DNA of 64,000 nt from Saccharothrix longispora (GCF_030852425.1 NZ_NSDM01000014.1:167842-231841), one strand, 5' to 3'; positions 8,982 through 17,994 are shown, numbered from the stretch's first letter. Numbers and translations are program-made. Notes: generated by a model not told the origin, from the sequence alone.

Positions 8982-10235
8982 TCAGGAGGTGGCGGTCGTG
9001 GAGCGCACGGGCGCCGACGTCCTGGCGAACGCGACGGCTTCGTCGAAGCGGGCTCGTTGAGCGACGAGCCGGCGGTACCTCATGACGTGGCGCTGCCCGT
9101 TCAGGGTCAGCACCCCGGTCAGGCGGTCGCCCTCGCGGTACAGCGCGACGAAGTGGTCGCCGGCCGGGTCGCCCGAGACGATCTCGAGACCGTCCTCTGC
9201 CGTGACACCCGCGAACTGGATGCGCGAGCCGTACCAGTCCGACCAGAAGTACGGGACCGTCGTGTAGGGCCGGGCATCTGCCGGTGCCACCGCGTTGCGT
9301 GCGGCACGCGCCCCCTGCTCGGCGGCGGCGGACCAGTGCTCCACCCGCATCGAGCGGTCGAACAGGGGGTTGTGCCAGCGGGCGACGTCTCCCGCGGCGT
9401 GGACGCCGGGTGCGCCGGCGCCGAGGAACTCGTCGCAGACCACGCCGTCGTCGACGGGCAGTCCGCTGCCGGCGAGCCAGTCCGTGCGGGGCACCGCCCC
9501 GATGCCGACGACGACCAGGTCGGCGCCGATCACGGTGCCGTCGGTGAGGCGGACGCCCTCTACCCGGTCAGTGCCCTCCACCGCGGCCACGGCCTGTCCG
9601 CAGCGCAGCACGGTGCCGTTGCGGGTGTGCAACGACGACAGCGCGGCACCGAGCTCGGGCCCGACGGACCGGACCAGTGGCGCCGGCAGCGCCTCCACGA
9701 CAGTTGCCGGCAAGCCGCGCTCGCGGGCGGCCGAGGCCACCTCGGACCCGACGAATCCGGCCCCCACGACGACGGTGCGAGCACCCTCGTCCAGAGCACG
9801 TCGGACCGCGCGCGCATCGTCGAGCGTCCGCAGGACGTGCACACCTGCCAGGCCTTCCGTTCCCGGCAGGCCGCGGGCCGCGGCGCCGGTGGCGATGACC
9901 AGCGCGTCATAGGCCACCTCTGCACCGCCGGCGTGCACGACCCCGGTGTCCGGGTCGAGTCCGGCGGCCGGGGTGTCGAGCAGGAGTTCCACGTCCAGCT
10001 GGTCGACGAGCTCCGCGCGGCTGCGGAAGGTCACCGGTTCGGTCGAGCCTCCTGGGGCCAGCATCTGCTTCGACAGCGGCGGCCGGTCGTAAGGGAGGTG
10101 GGGCTCGTCGCCGATCAGGGTGATGCGGCCGGCGAACCCGGCCTTGCGCGCTGCCTCGACCGCGCGCAGACCCGCGAGCGAGGCGCCGACGACCACGAGC
10201 GAGCGGGGTCCTGTGCGGACCGTCGTGGCGCTCAC
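8982..10235 (-). CDS. FAD-dependent ferredoxin reductase
   Basis: A 417-residue reductase that passes electrons from NAD(P)H to the adjacent ferredoxin. The N-terminal FAD site reads VVVGASLAGLRAVEAAR, followed by PYDRPPLSK; the NAD(P)H site reads VVVGAGFVGSEVASAARERG near residue 150; the second FAD motif is GVHAAGDVARW. The C-terminal dimerisation-like domain matches rubredoxin/putidaredoxin-type reductases. The GTG start overlaps the ferredoxin stop (GTGA). Together with the next two genes this is a complete class I P450 electron chain. Confidence 0.9.
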   Translation of the reverse strand: MSATTVRTGPRSLVVVGASLAGLRAVEAARKAGFAGRITLIGDEPHLPYDRPPLSKQMLAPGGSTEPVTFRSRAELVDQLDVELLLDTPAAGLDPDTGVVHAGGAEVAYDALVIATGAAARGLPGTEGLAGVHVLRTLDDARAVRRALDEGARTVVVGAGFVGSEVASAARERGLPATVVEALPAPLVRSVGPELGAALSSLHTRNGTVLRCGQAVAAVEGTDRVEGVRLTDGTVIGADLVVVGIGAVPRTDWLAGSGLPVDDGVVCDEFLGAGAPGVHAAGDVARWHNPLFDRSMRVEHWSAAAEQGARAARNAVAPADARPYTTVPYFWSDWYGSRIQFAGVTAEDGLEIVSGDPAGDHFVALYREGDRLTGVLTLNGQRHVMRYRRLVAQRARFDEAVAFARTSAPVRSTTATS

Positions 10236-10423
10236 GGTTCCAGCCCCAGTGCCAGGGCCGGGCAGCCCTCGACGGCCGCGGTCACCTCGTCCAGCGCGCC
10301 TTCCGGCACCTCGGTGGACAACACGACCAGTTCGCCGTTGTCGTCCACCTCGAACACGGTGGGCGCGAAGGACTCGCAGATCCCGATGCCGGTGCACCTG
10401 GCCCGGTCCAGGACGATCCTCAT
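10232..10423 (-). CDS. [3Fe-4S] ferredoxin partner of the P450
   Basis: A 63-residue ferredoxin. Cys at CTGIGICESFAP and CPALAL give three cluster ligands; the second position of the first motif is Gly rather than Cys, typical of the 3Fe-4S ferredoxins that serve actinobacterial P450s. It overlaps the P450 stop (ATGA) and the reductase start (GTGA), so the three proteins are made in step. Confidence 0.9.
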   Translation of the reverse strand: MRIVLDRARCTGIGICESFAPTVFEVDDNGELVVLSTEVPEGALDEVTAAVEGCPALALGLEP

Positions 10424-11622
10424 CGGACAGGCGCCTTCCCGCTCGCGGCACCCAGGCGGACGTGCATGGTCCGGACGCCGGGCACCATGGTCGAGCGCAT
10501 CCGCAACACCTCGCCGGTGAGCTCGACGCGGTCGAAGCGGGCGAGGAACTCCTCGAAGAACACCCTGGCCTCGAGCCGGGCCAATGACAGCCCCAGGCAG
10601 GCGTGCTCGCCGGTGCCGAAGGCCAGGTGCGGGTTGGGGCGGCGGGTGACGTCGAACTGCTCGGCGGTGTCGCCGAAGACGTCCTCGTCGCGGTTGGCGG
10701 CGCCGTAGAGCAGCACGACCGCCTGTCCCTCCCTGATGGACCTGCCTCGCAGCTCGACGTCCTCGGTGGCCCAGCGGGTCATGTGCGTGACCGGGGAGAC
10801 GTAGCGCAGCATCTCCTCGACCGCGGAGGGGATCAGGCTCGGGTCCTCGACGAGCATCCGCAGCTGCTCGGGGTGGTCGACCAGCGCGATGGTGCCCAGC
10901 GCGATCAGGTTGCGCGTGGTCTCGTTGCCGGCGACGAGCAGCAGGTGCAGGAACGACATGAGTTCGTCGTGGGACAGGCTCTCGCCGTCGACCTCGGCGT
11001 CCATGAGGATCGAGATGAGGTCGTTGGCGCGGCGCTGCTCCCGCAGTTCGATCAGCCGGCGGAAATACGTGGTCAGCGCCCCGAACGCCTCCTGCGAGGT
11101 CAACGTGATGCCGGGGTCGGCAGAGCCGACGGAGGCGTCGGACCAGGCGCGGAACTGCTCCCAGTCCTCGGCCGGCGCTCCGAGCAGGTCGGCGATGATG
11201 CGGACGGGGACCTTCGCGACGAGCCCCTCGGCGTACTCGAGTTCGACGCCTGCCTCCGCGGAGTCGAGCACACCGCGCACGATCGCGCGGATGTCGGGCT
11301 CCATCGCGTTGACGTGCCTGGGGGTGAAGCCCTTCGAGATCAGCTTGCGCAACGCGTTGTGCCGCGGCGGATCGGTCGTGATCAGCATCGGGCGCGGGTC
11401 GGCCGTCCGGGGCTTGCCGTCGGGCATCAGCACTCCCTTGGCCGACGAGAAGAGGTGCGGCCGCGAGCCGATGAACTTGATGTCCTCGTAGCGGGTGATC
11501 CCCCAGAACCCGCCGTTGGCGCTGGTCCAGTGCACCGGGGAGTTCCGACGCAGGTCCCGGTAGGCCGGTGCGGGATCACCGATGTAGAAGTCGGGCAGGT
11601 GCAGCGGGTAGTTCGGTTCCAC
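10420..11622 (-). CDS. Cytochrome P450
   Basis: A 400-residue soluble bacterial P450. It has the I-helix oxygen-activation motif AGNETT, the ExxR motif EEMLRY, and the heme loop FGTGEHACLGLSLAR with the Cys thiolate ligand. LITTDPPRHNALRKLISKGFTP and the long B-C region resemble the CYP124/125/142-like group that oxidises steroids, terpenoids or branched lipids, but the substrate cannot be settled from sequence. First gene of the minus-strand operon, and divergent from a MarR regulator with a perfect palindrome in the shared promoter. Confidence 0.92.
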   Translation of the reverse strand: MEPNYPLHLPDFYIGDPAPAYRDLRRNSPVHWTSANGGFWGITRYEDIKFIGSRPHLFSSAKGVLMPDGKPRTADPRPMLITTDPPRHNALRKLISKGFTPRHVNAMEPDIRAIVRGVLDSAEAGVELEYAEGLVAKVPVRIIADLLGAPAEDWEQFRAWSDASVGSADPGITLTSQEAFGALTTYFRRLIELREQRRANDLISILMDAEVDGESLSHDELMSFLHLLLVAGNETTRNLIALGTIALVDHPEQLRMLVEDPSLIPSAVEEMLRYVSPVTHMTRWATEDVELRGRSIREGQAVVLLYGAANRDEDVFGDTAEQFDVTRRPNPHLAFGTGEHACLGLSLARLEARVFFEEFLARFDRVELTGEVLRMRSTMVPGVRTMHVRLGAASGKAPVR

Positions 11623-11698
11623 GCGCGGTTCCCTTCAGGGGTGATGTGGGTGGCGGCGCGCTCCGGCATGGTCGTCATGACCTTCGACCGCCGTTCAG

Positions 11699-11722
11699 AT
11701 ATGCGGTACAGTACACGCATAT
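11699..11722. promoter_or_regulatory. Palindromic operator between P450 operon and MarR gene
   Basis: A perfect 7-base inverted repeat, ATATGCG-N10-CGCATAT, whose spacer is itself the direct repeat GTACA-GTACA. It lies 77 bases upstream of the P450 start and about 250 bases upstream of the divergent MarR gene. Size and symmetry fit a dimeric MarR-type operator; binding is inferred from position. Confidence 0.55.
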
Positions 11723-11973
11723 TGCGAGGTGGTCTACACGTATCTTGGCGTACTTCCGGTGCTACCGCTGAAGTCGGCCGAGTACCGGGACAGGTGCTCG
11801 CGTACATTGCTCCAGGAAGCGGTGTGCACGTGAACCGCATCAGGCGGCGCGGCGTGGACCGCGCGACCACTCCCGCCAGCTCGACGATTGGACGCGGTGA
11901 CGCCGGCATGACGACCCACGGTGACGCAGGTGCTTCGATCCCTTCTCCGGCGGACCGGGAGCGGAGCGGACCC

Positions 11974-12495
11974 ATGACGCGGCAGACGCTCGAGAACCGC
12001 GTCTTCGACGCGATGGCGTTGCTCACGCGGACGACGGAGGACTTCTTCGAGCGGACCGCCGGCGGCATCTCCGCCGGGCTGCGCCGCGGCACCGCCTCGC
12101 CGCTGTTCGTGCTGCACCGCACCGGACCGCTGCGCGTGTCGCAGCTGGCGGAAGAGCTCGGCCTCGACCGCACGACGGTGACACGCCACCTCGACGACCT
12201 GGAGTCCCGCGGCCTGGTGATCCGGCGGCCCGACGAGCGGGACCGGCGCGCGATGGTGGCGAGCCTGACCCCGGCGGCCCGGGACTTCCTCGACGACATG
12301 AGGGTGCGCAACAGGGCGTTGATCCGGCGCATCTGCGCCGACTGGACGCGCGAAGAGCGCGCGGTGTTCGGGCGGCTGCTGCCGCGCTTCGCCGTCGAGG
12401 GCGAGAAGGTGTTCGGCAACGCGCCGATGCCGGACCCCGGGAGACCTCAGGGCCGTTCGCGTGGAACCGGCGGGGGCCCGGCCGGCCGAGGGTGA
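11974..12495 (+). CDS. MarR family transcriptional regulator
   Basis: A 173-residue winged-helix regulator. The chosen ATG (11974) has GGAG seven bases upstream; an in-frame ATG at 11908 would add 22 residues of poor composition. The wHTH reads LRVSQLAEELGLDRTTVTRHLDDLESRGLVIRR, followed by the wing DERDRRAMVASLTPAAR. It is divergent from the P450 operon and probably represses it until a ligand binds. The C-terminal Gly/Pro/Arg tail after residue 150 may be an extension produced by loss of the original 3' end. Confidence 0.85.
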   Translation: MTRQTLENRVFDAMALLTRTTEDFFERTAGGISAGLRRGTASPLFVLHRTGPLRVSQLAEELGLDRTTVTRHLDDLESRGLVIRRPDERDRRAMVASLTPAARDFLDDMRVRNRALIRRICADWTREERAVFGRLLPRFAVEGEKVFGNAPMPDPGRPQGRSRGTGGGPAGRG

Positions 12496-12800
12496 GATGG
12501 GAGGCGGACCCGCTGGGCCCAGCCAGAAGGCGTACCGGACGCGCAGGTACGGAGCGTGTGCCTCGCCGAGCGCGCGGAAGGAGCCGAGCAGTTCCCGCTT
12601 GAGCCCCCGCAGGTAGCGGACGTTGACCCGGCCGCCCTCGTTGCGCTTGGCCTCCTGCAGCTCCGGGCGCCACAGGAGGTCCTCGGCCCGCGGGTGCCAG
12701 CGCAGGTCGACCTCGTGCAACGGCCGGTTGTGGGTGAGCACGACGACCTCGGCGGCCAGTTGGTCACGCGTGGCGGACGAGGCCGCGCCCCCGAGCGGCT
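12450..12800 (-). pseudogene. Unidentified coding remnant
   Basis: The minus frame LAAEVVVLTHNRPLHEVDLRW, continuing through RGLKRELLGSFRALGEAHAP and YLRVRYAFWLGP, has genuine coding composition but no start. It overlaps the 3' end of the MarR gene and abuts an IS-A right-end remnant. I do not recognise the family. It is the 3' part of a gene truncated by the IS. Confidence 0.35.
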
Positions 12801-12816
12801 CGAGCAGAGTTGCGCT

Positions 12817-12930
12817 GCCCACTTCGGCACTCCGCACGATGATTCAGTCGACCACGACCGGACCGGCCGATCGCACAGCCGTGCCGTCCCTCCGTACGTC
12901 GCCGACCGGTCCTCGGCGGTCTGACCGACG
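12817..12930 (+). mobile_element. IS-A right-end remnants
   Basis: CCCACTTCGGCACTCCGCA at about 12819 matches the IS-A right inverted repeat. Directly after it, 12843-12930 matches the last part of the IS-A transposase gene (CGACCACGACCGGACCGGCC, then CCTCGGCGG). Two pieces of different copies, or a rearranged copy, are therefore joined head to tail. Confidence 0.5.
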
Positions 12931-12961
12931 AGCACGGAACTCCACGGTCGACGGTGCCCGG

Positions 12962-13936
12962 TCAGCGGCCTTCTTCCCCGGTCAGCTGTTCGAGCAGGGT
13001 GAAGCCGTGCTGGTCCACCGAGATCGTGGTCGCGGAGAGGATGACCGCCGCGGTGCCGGCCGCGCGGTCCAGGCCCAGCCAGGTGCGGAATCCGCCGGTG
13101 CCGCCGTTGTGCCAGGTGATGGCACGGCCGTTGCGCTCGATCGTGATCCACGCCGCGCCGATGCGCACCACCCGGCCGGTGAAGTCCTCGACGGGGTCCA
13201 GGGCGGCAATGCCGGGCGCGGAGCCGTCGAGCAGGGCGGCGGCGAGGCGGGCCATGTCGCCGATGCGCGCGCGGATGCCCCCGGCCGGTGCCAGTGCTTC
13301 GCCCGTCCACGGCCGGCGCTCGCGGCCCCACCTGGTGGTTCCGGTGAGTGCGGCCGGTCGCAGGTCGGTCGGGGTGGCGGGCGCGTAGAACACGTCCAGG
13401 CCGAGAGGGGTGGCGACCCGGTCCCGGAGCAGGCCCTGGAACGTCGTGCCGGCGGCGCTCGCCAGGGCGTGCCCCAGGAGCTGGAAGCCCAGGTTGGAGT
13501 AGCGGGGCCGGGGTGGGCCGGGGCGCACGCCACGTGCCTGGGTGAGCAACTGGTCGAGCGTGTCGCCGTACGGGTTCGCGCCGTGCAGCCACAGTGCCAG
13601 CGACCTGCGCAGCGGGGAAGCCGCGGCGGGCAGGCTCGGCAGGCCCGAGCGGTGGGTGGTGACGGACGACAGCGTCACGCCCGACACCGGAGTGCCGTCC
13701 AGCGGCAGCAACTCGCCCAGCGTGGTGGACGGCCCGACCTCGCCCCGTTCCCGCGCGTCGGCGTAGAGCAGGCCGGTGATCCCCTTGGAGATCGAGCCGA
13801 TCTCGAAGTCGGCGTCGGCGCACGCGCCCACGCTCGCCACCGACGTCCCGGCAGGCGACACCGTGGCGACGGCGGCCACCCGGTGCCGAGCCACCAAGCG
13901 CGCGACCGACTTCTCCGCAAGCGTTGCACCCGACAA
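12962..13936 (-). CDS. Serine hydrolase (class C beta-lactamase/DD-peptidase family)
   Basis: A 324-residue protein with all three signature motifs of the penicillin-binding/class C fold: SISK (GSISKGITGLLY, nucleophile Ser) near residue 48, YSN (RYSNLGFQLLG) near 145, and HNGG (TWHNGGTGGF) near 284 in place of KTG. Such proteins are beta-lactamases, D-aminopeptidases or esterases; the HxG version is common in esterase-like members. No signal peptide is visible, so it may be cytoplasmic. The start is TTG at 13936 after AAGGGG; no better ATG exists. Both flanks are IS-A debris. Confidence 0.8.
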   Translation of the reverse strand: MSGATLAEKSVARLVARHRVAAVATVSPAGTSVASVGACADADFEIGSISKGITGLLYADARERGEVGPSTTLGELLPLDGTPVSGVTLSSVTTHRSGLPSLPAAASPLRRSLALWLHGANPYGDTLDQLLTQARGVRPGPPRPRYSNLGFQLLGHALASAAGTTFQGLLRDRVATPLGLDVFYAPATPTDLRPAALTGTTRWGRERRPWTGEALAPAGGIRARIGDMARLAAALLDGSAPGIAALDPVEDFTGRVVRIGAAWITIERNGRAITWHNGGTGGFRTWLGLDRAAGTAAVILSATTISVDQHGFTLLEQLTGEEGR

Positions 13937-14019
13937 GACCCACCCCTTGGAACCCTTTACACGGCGACGGGCAAACGGTAGTCGGCGTGCCCCTGGACAA
14001 CACGCTTCCTTCGACTACC

Positions 14020-14152
14020 GGTGATGCGACTTTGGTATGCGGTGACGTCGGTACGCCGTCGACCGACCCTCGGCGACCTGATCAACGAGCACGAACCCAC
14101 AGCAGCTCAACCGCAGGTCAGATCATGTAGCCCACTTTTGGCACCGTACAGG
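14020..14152 (+). mobile_element. IS-A right-end remnant
   Basis: Encodes the transposase tail RRRPTLGDLINEHEPTAA and ends CTTTTGGCACCGTACA, the IS-A right inverted repeat with two changes. The left part is missing. Confidence 0.65.
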
Positions 14153-14209
14153 CCGGCGGGCTGGTGTGCGCAGGCGGAAGGACGGGGCGACCTCGGGCTG
14201 TGGCCGCGC

Positions 14210-14881
14210 TCAGGCGGGCGACCCGCTGATCGGGAAGCCGATCCGGTGGATGTCGTCCGCGATGGCGGCGAGGGTGGTGGCGGGGTTGAGCGCGGCCACG
14301 ACCTCGGTCGTCAGCGGACGCCCGGCATAGAGGTGGCGTACCGCCTCGAGGTCGACCGGCTGCTGGTAGTAGTCCTGCGCCCAGTCCTGGAACGCTTCCG
14401 GGCTGCCGTCGATGAGCAGGTCGAACAACCAGTCCGCACCGTCCTGGGCGTCATCGGGAAAGGCGATGTCGCCGTGCCGCCACCTGGCGTCACCCCACTC
14501 GCGCCACAGGCAGACCGTCACGCACGGCGTGCCCTCGTCGGTGAACGCGGGTTCGTCGACCTGCGCCCGGAACACCTCCGGCACGGAGTCGGTCACGCCG
14601 GGCCACGGCTTGCCGTCGTCGGTGGCGTACGGACTGATCGGCGACTCGTGGTCGAACCCGCGCACGTACGCTCCGGATGCGGTGAACACGATGGAGTACT
14701 CGTTGCCACCACCGTCCTTCTGGGAGGCCAGTTCTTCGCCGGGTGCCCACGCGGGGTCGTAGGAGTGGTGGCGGTCCTCGTTGTCCGGGTCGAGCACCGC
14801 GTCCAGCACGGCGAGGACGCGACACAGGTCGCGCAGTTCGGGAATCGCGGGCAGCTTGTCCGCGATGTCGTAGGCGGTCAT
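14210..14881 (-). CDS. Conserved actinobacterial protein of unknown function
   Basis: A 223-residue acidic soluble protein starting MTAYDIADKLP. Many Trp, Asp and Glu, with PAWAPGEELAS and YVRGFDHESPISPY blocks, resemble an uncharacterised family found in streptomycetes and relatives. No catalytic motif is recognised. SMI1/KNR4-like immunity proteins have a similar composition, but the core motif is not evident. It lies 8 bases from the stop of an oxidoreductase remnant on the same strand, upstream of it only by accident of debris. Confidence 0.6.
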   Translation of the reverse strand: MTAYDIADKLPAIPELRDLCRVLAVLDAVLDPDNEDRHHSYDPAWAPGEELASQKDGGGNEYSIVFTASGAYVRGFDHESPISPYATDDGKPWPGVTDSVPEVFRAQVDEPAFTDEGTPCVTVCLWREWGDARWRHGDIAFPDDAQDGADWLFDLLIDGSPEAFQDWAQDYYQQPVDLEAVRHLYAGRPLTTEVVAALNPATTLAAIADDIHRIGFPISGSPA

Positions 14882-14889
14882 GTGCACAT

Positions 14890-15365
14890 TCAATTGCGGT
14901 GTGCGGCGGCCTGCTCCTCCGGGGTCCACTCACGCCGTCCGGTTCCGTGAACACGGGGACACGCGGAGGCCCCGGGCGTGCGGCCGGGGAGCACCTCCTG
15001 GGCGAAGTGGTCCAGCTCGGAGAGGTGGTCGACGAAGCTCAGCGTCATCCCGGAGAACCCGGACTGGTGGAAGCGCGCGATCCGGTCGGCGATGTCGTCG
15101 GGGCTGCCGATCAGGGGGCGGGTTCCGTGTCCGGTCGCGAACCGGGCGTGGAAGGCCGCAAGCATCTGGGGCGTGAAGGGCTTGGCGTGCAACCCCTGCG
15201 ACCGCATGAGGTTGTCGACCGCGGCCCAGTCAGCGTGGTCGTGGGCGTAGTGGCGCAGGTACTCCTCGGCCCCGCGGGCTGGGCGGCCCACCACGTGGGC
15301 CGGTGAGCCGGGCCTGCGACGCTTCACCTGTCGCGCGACCTCGTCGACGACCCGCGCCGCCGGAT
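14890..15365 (-). pseudogene. LLM-class flavin-dependent oxidoreductase, 3' remnant
   Basis: The frame carries the C-terminal third of a luciferase-like monooxygenase: HYAHDHADWAAVDNLMRSQG, FHARFATGHGTRPLIGSPDDI and FSGMTLSFVDHLSEL, followed by FAQEVLP. The expected N-terminal TIM barrel is missing; ahead of it DEVARQVKRRRPGSPAHVVG is joined with an apparent deletion. No plausible start exists, so this is a remnant. Confidence 0.65.
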
Positions 15366-15834
15366 CGGGGCGAGCGGCCGCAGGGGCGGTCACGGTGCCG
15401 GGGAACTCGCGGGCAGGGGCGCAGGTGGGCGGTGGCCGCGCGCGGTTGCGCGCCGGGTCTACCGCGACGCGGTGCGGGCAGCCCGGTCCCGGCGAGGTGT
15501 CGGGCCGGCGCGATGACCAGCGCGGCGAGCGTGGCCAGGACCAGCGGGGCGAGGGGGAGTTCGGCGTCGCCGGTGCGCGCCAGGCGCAGTGCACGCGGTC
15601 CGGGGGCAGTACTCGGGAATTCGTGGCATCGCGCTGCTGGCCGGGTACGCCGTGGCCGCCGTGTCGGTGTCCGGGACGTTGGAGCGCTTCGACCTCACCT
15701 CACGGCTCCGGACGTCGGGTCGGGCCTGGTGTGGCGCGGTGACCGGGAGGGCGAGCCGAGTCCGTGGGACCGTTCTCCACGCGCCGGCGCTTGCCACCCG
15801 GGCCGGTCGCGCCGGCGGTCTGGTTGAATTTGCT
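15366..15834. other. Stretch without an intact gene
   Basis: About 470 bases between the oxidoreductase remnant and the next gene. On the minus strand near 15480-15600 one frame reads ARTGDAELPLAPLVLATLAALV, like a single transmembrane helix of a decayed membrane protein. No complete gene was seen. Confidence 0.35.
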
Positions 15835-16281
15835 GTGGCTGACGGGTACCCGGGGGTTCTGACGGATCGAGACGTCCTGGTCGTGTGTGACGGCGCGGAG
15901 CTGCGGGTGCCGATGCGCGCCTTCCTGGACGGGTACGACGGGCCGCACCCCCGCTACCGGATCGAACTGGTGCTCCGGGGAGACCTGTTCACCGCTACGG
16001 GACCGGACATGTTCGAGGCGTTGCTGCGATTGCGGCGTCAACTGGAGCCGTACGGGTATGCGGTGGCGGTGCAGGGTGCGCGGCGGGACGTGTGGTCGAG
16101 CGGCATGGCGCGGGACATGGGTGGCGGCATGAAGGCGTACGTGATGCGGCCGGGGAAGGAGGCGACGACGTCCGACCTGGTGCAGACCTTGGACGACGCG
16201 CCGGTTGAGCTGCTCGACACGATCGCCGAGCAAGAGAAGCGCCGGGACTCCTGGCACGGCCGACCCGCGGCGCCGTGGTGA
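15835..16281 (+). CDS. Hypothetical protein
   Basis: A 148-residue protein, charged, with VLTDRDVLVVCDGAELRVPM at the start and RLRRQLEPYGYAVAVQGARRDVW in the middle. No family recognised; the mix of short beta strands and a central helix suggests a small alpha/beta fold. The GTG at 15835 is taken because upstream codons in the frame look non-coding, but no good ribosome site precedes it. It ends just before an IS5-type remnant. Confidence 0.5.
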   Translation: MADGYPGVLTDRDVLVVCDGAELRVPMRAFLDGYDGPHPRYRIELVLRGDLFTATGPDMFEALLRLRRQLEPYGYAVAVQGARRDVWSSGMARDMGGGMKAYVMRPGKEATTSDLVQTLDDAPVELLDTIAEQEKRRDSWHGRPAAPW

Positions 16282-16283
16282 CC

Positions 16284-16462
16284 GAGCCCCCTTTCCAACC
16301 GCATCCGGCGTTGAGGTGGAGTGCGAGGATGGCTCGGGGCGGGTCGGTGATGCGGTGGTGGAGCAGCTGAGCCTGCGCAGGGGTCGCCAGGTCCTGGGGG
16401 TGGAGACCGCTCGTTCGCCAAGGGGCGGATGCGGGCGTGGGAGCGGTTGACCGCCTGCCGGG
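16284..16462 (-). mobile_element. IS5-type (DDE_Tnp_4) right-end remnant
   Basis: Starts with GAGCCCCCTTTCCAAC, the terminal repeat of the intact IS5-type element at 25.4 kb, then reads the minus-strand C-terminus of its transposase (QAVNRSHARIR and the Arg-rich end) with frameshifts. Only about 180 bases remain. Confidence 0.65.
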
Positions 16463-16499
16463 GTCTGTCGAACGAGCGGTGCAACTCGGGTTGAAGAGG

Positions 16500-17165
16500 G
16501 TTACTTGCGTCCGGCGGCCAGGCGGCCGTCGAAGGCGATCTCGAAGGCGTTCAGCGCCGGCTCCGGCGCATCATCCAGCGTTTGCGTCCGGTCCCGGTCG
16601 GGTCCAGGCTCATGATCGCGAGGTGGACGCACTTGAGTGCGGCCTGCTCGTGGGGGAAATGGCCACGGGCCTTGACCGCGTGGTGGATGCCGACGTGCTG
16701 ATGCTGGTCCGCGACGGGTCGACCGGGCTGCCCGACGCGGTCACCGCGGTCTGGCCGCGCACGGTCGTGCGGACCTGCGTGGTCCATTTGCCGCGCAACA
16801 GCTTCCGTTACGCCGGCCGCCAGCACCGGGACGTCATCGCCAAGGCCCTCAAACCCGCCTGCACCGTCCCGACCGAGGCCGCAGCACGTGAGCGGTTCGC
16901 CGAGTTCACCGACACGTGGGACGCCCGATATCCGGCGATCGTCCGGCTCTGGGGCAACGCCTGGGCGGAGTTCGTGCCCTTCCTCGCCTTCGGCGCGGAG
17001 ATCCGGCGGGTGATCTGCTCGACCAGCGCCATCGAGTCCGTCAACGTCCGCATCATCGCGGTTGCGCAGCTTGGTCGGCACGTGCAGCCAGCACTTCGCG
17101 CCCTCGCCACCGTCGCCGGCCCAGAGCCCGAGGATGTCGCGGTGGCCTTCGCAGCCTGACGGCTG
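16500..17165 (-). pseudogene. IS256-family transposase with an internally inverted segment
   Basis: Three blocks together make an IS256 transposase, but the middle one is flipped. On the minus strand, 17165-17057 reads GHRDILGLWAGDGGEGAK, and 16682-16500 reads KARGHFPHEQAALKCV, continuing LAIMSLDPTGTGRKRW. Between them, about 16683-17056 carries VDADVLMLVRDGSTGLPDAV, then the NSFRYAGRQ region, then ICSTSAIESVN on the plus strand. Imperfect short inverted repeats around CCGCG/CGCGG mark both joints. The gene cannot be expressed as a whole. Confidence 0.75.
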
Positions 17166-17395
17166 CACACGTCGGCACCAGGCTGGCGTCTCGTCCACGG
17201 CCCAAGCGCCCTGCAGGGGTAGCGGCGTGCACAGGCGAACCCTCACCGTGTTCGGCTGGTCGACTCGTGCCATCAGCCGTGTCGCGCACTGTGCCGGCAC
17301 GTCCCCGCCCGACCGCATGGCGTGGACTGGGCGTCATGTCGATCACCTGAAGCGGTGGACTGCCGGTCGACGCGAGAGTCTTGCCGATCAACCCG

Positions 17396-17415
17396 TCTAT
17401 CTGATAGATATATCT
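17396..17415. promoter_or_regulatory. PadR-type operator
   Basis: Two overlapping palindromes just upstream of the PadR gene: TCTATC-T-GATAGA (17396-17408) and AGATATATCT (17406-17415). AT-rich dyads of this kind are typical PadR binding sites, so autoregulation is likely. Confidence 0.6.
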
Positions 17416-17431
17416 GGCAGAGAGAGGCGTG

Positions 17432-17980
17432 ATGGCGAGAGCGAGTCAGACCGAGATCGCGGTGCTGGGCGGGTTGAGCATCCAGCCGATGACGGGGTAC
17501 GCGCTGAGGGAAGCGATCCGCGAGGTGTTGGGGCATTTCTGGAGCGAGAGCTACGGCCAGATCTATCCCACCCTGGCCAACCTCGAACAACAGGGGTTCG
17601 TGCGCCGACAGGACGCGGCTCAGGCCCGTGGGTCGACGTTCGCAATCACACCGGCGGGGATCCGTCACCTGGAGGAGTTGCTGGCGCAGCCGGTGCAGGC
17701 CACACCGCCGCGCAACGGACTGTTGCTGCGACTGTACTTCGGCCGTCATCTCGGCCCTGCCGCTTGCCGGACGCTGGTCCAGGCGATGTTGACCGAAGCA
17801 CAGGATGCGCTGGAGCGGTACGCGCGGATCCGCGCGGAGGTCGAGGGCCAGGACAGCGGGGACCGCGACTACTGGCTGCTCACCGTCTCCGCGGGAGAGC
17901 ACTCCGCCCGTGCCGCACAGGCATGGGCCCACGAAGCACTGTCCACCCTCACCGAACTCGACGACATGGCCGGAACCTGA
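17432..17980 (+). CDS. PadR family transcriptional regulator
   Basis: A 182-residue regulator: N-terminal winged helix with AVLGGLSIQPMTGYALREAI, then WSESYGQIYPTLANLEQQGF (the conserved PadR recognition region), and a C-terminal coiled-coil dimerisation domain (Vir_act_alpha_C type, from about residue 90). The ATG has AGAGAGG four bases upstream; a GTG three bases earlier is possible. A palindromic operator overlaps its promoter. The next gene, 14 bases on, encodes a small membrane protein that is probably its regulated partner. Confidence 0.85.
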   Translation: MARASQTEIAVLGGLSIQPMTGYALREAIREVLGHFWSESYGQIYPTLANLEQQGFVRRQDAAQARGSTFAITPAGIRHLEELLAQPVQATPPRNGLLLRLYFGRHLGPAACRTLVQAMLTEAQDALERYARIRAEVEGQDSGDRDYWLLTVSAGEHSARAAQAWAHEALSTLTELDDMAGT

Positions 17981-17994
17981 TCAGGGAGAACCTC

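Noticed and set aside
6840..12495. A natural-product gene cluster around the P450
   Set aside because: No polyketide, peptide or terpene synthase gene is present; the operon looks like a stand-alone oxidation and export unit.
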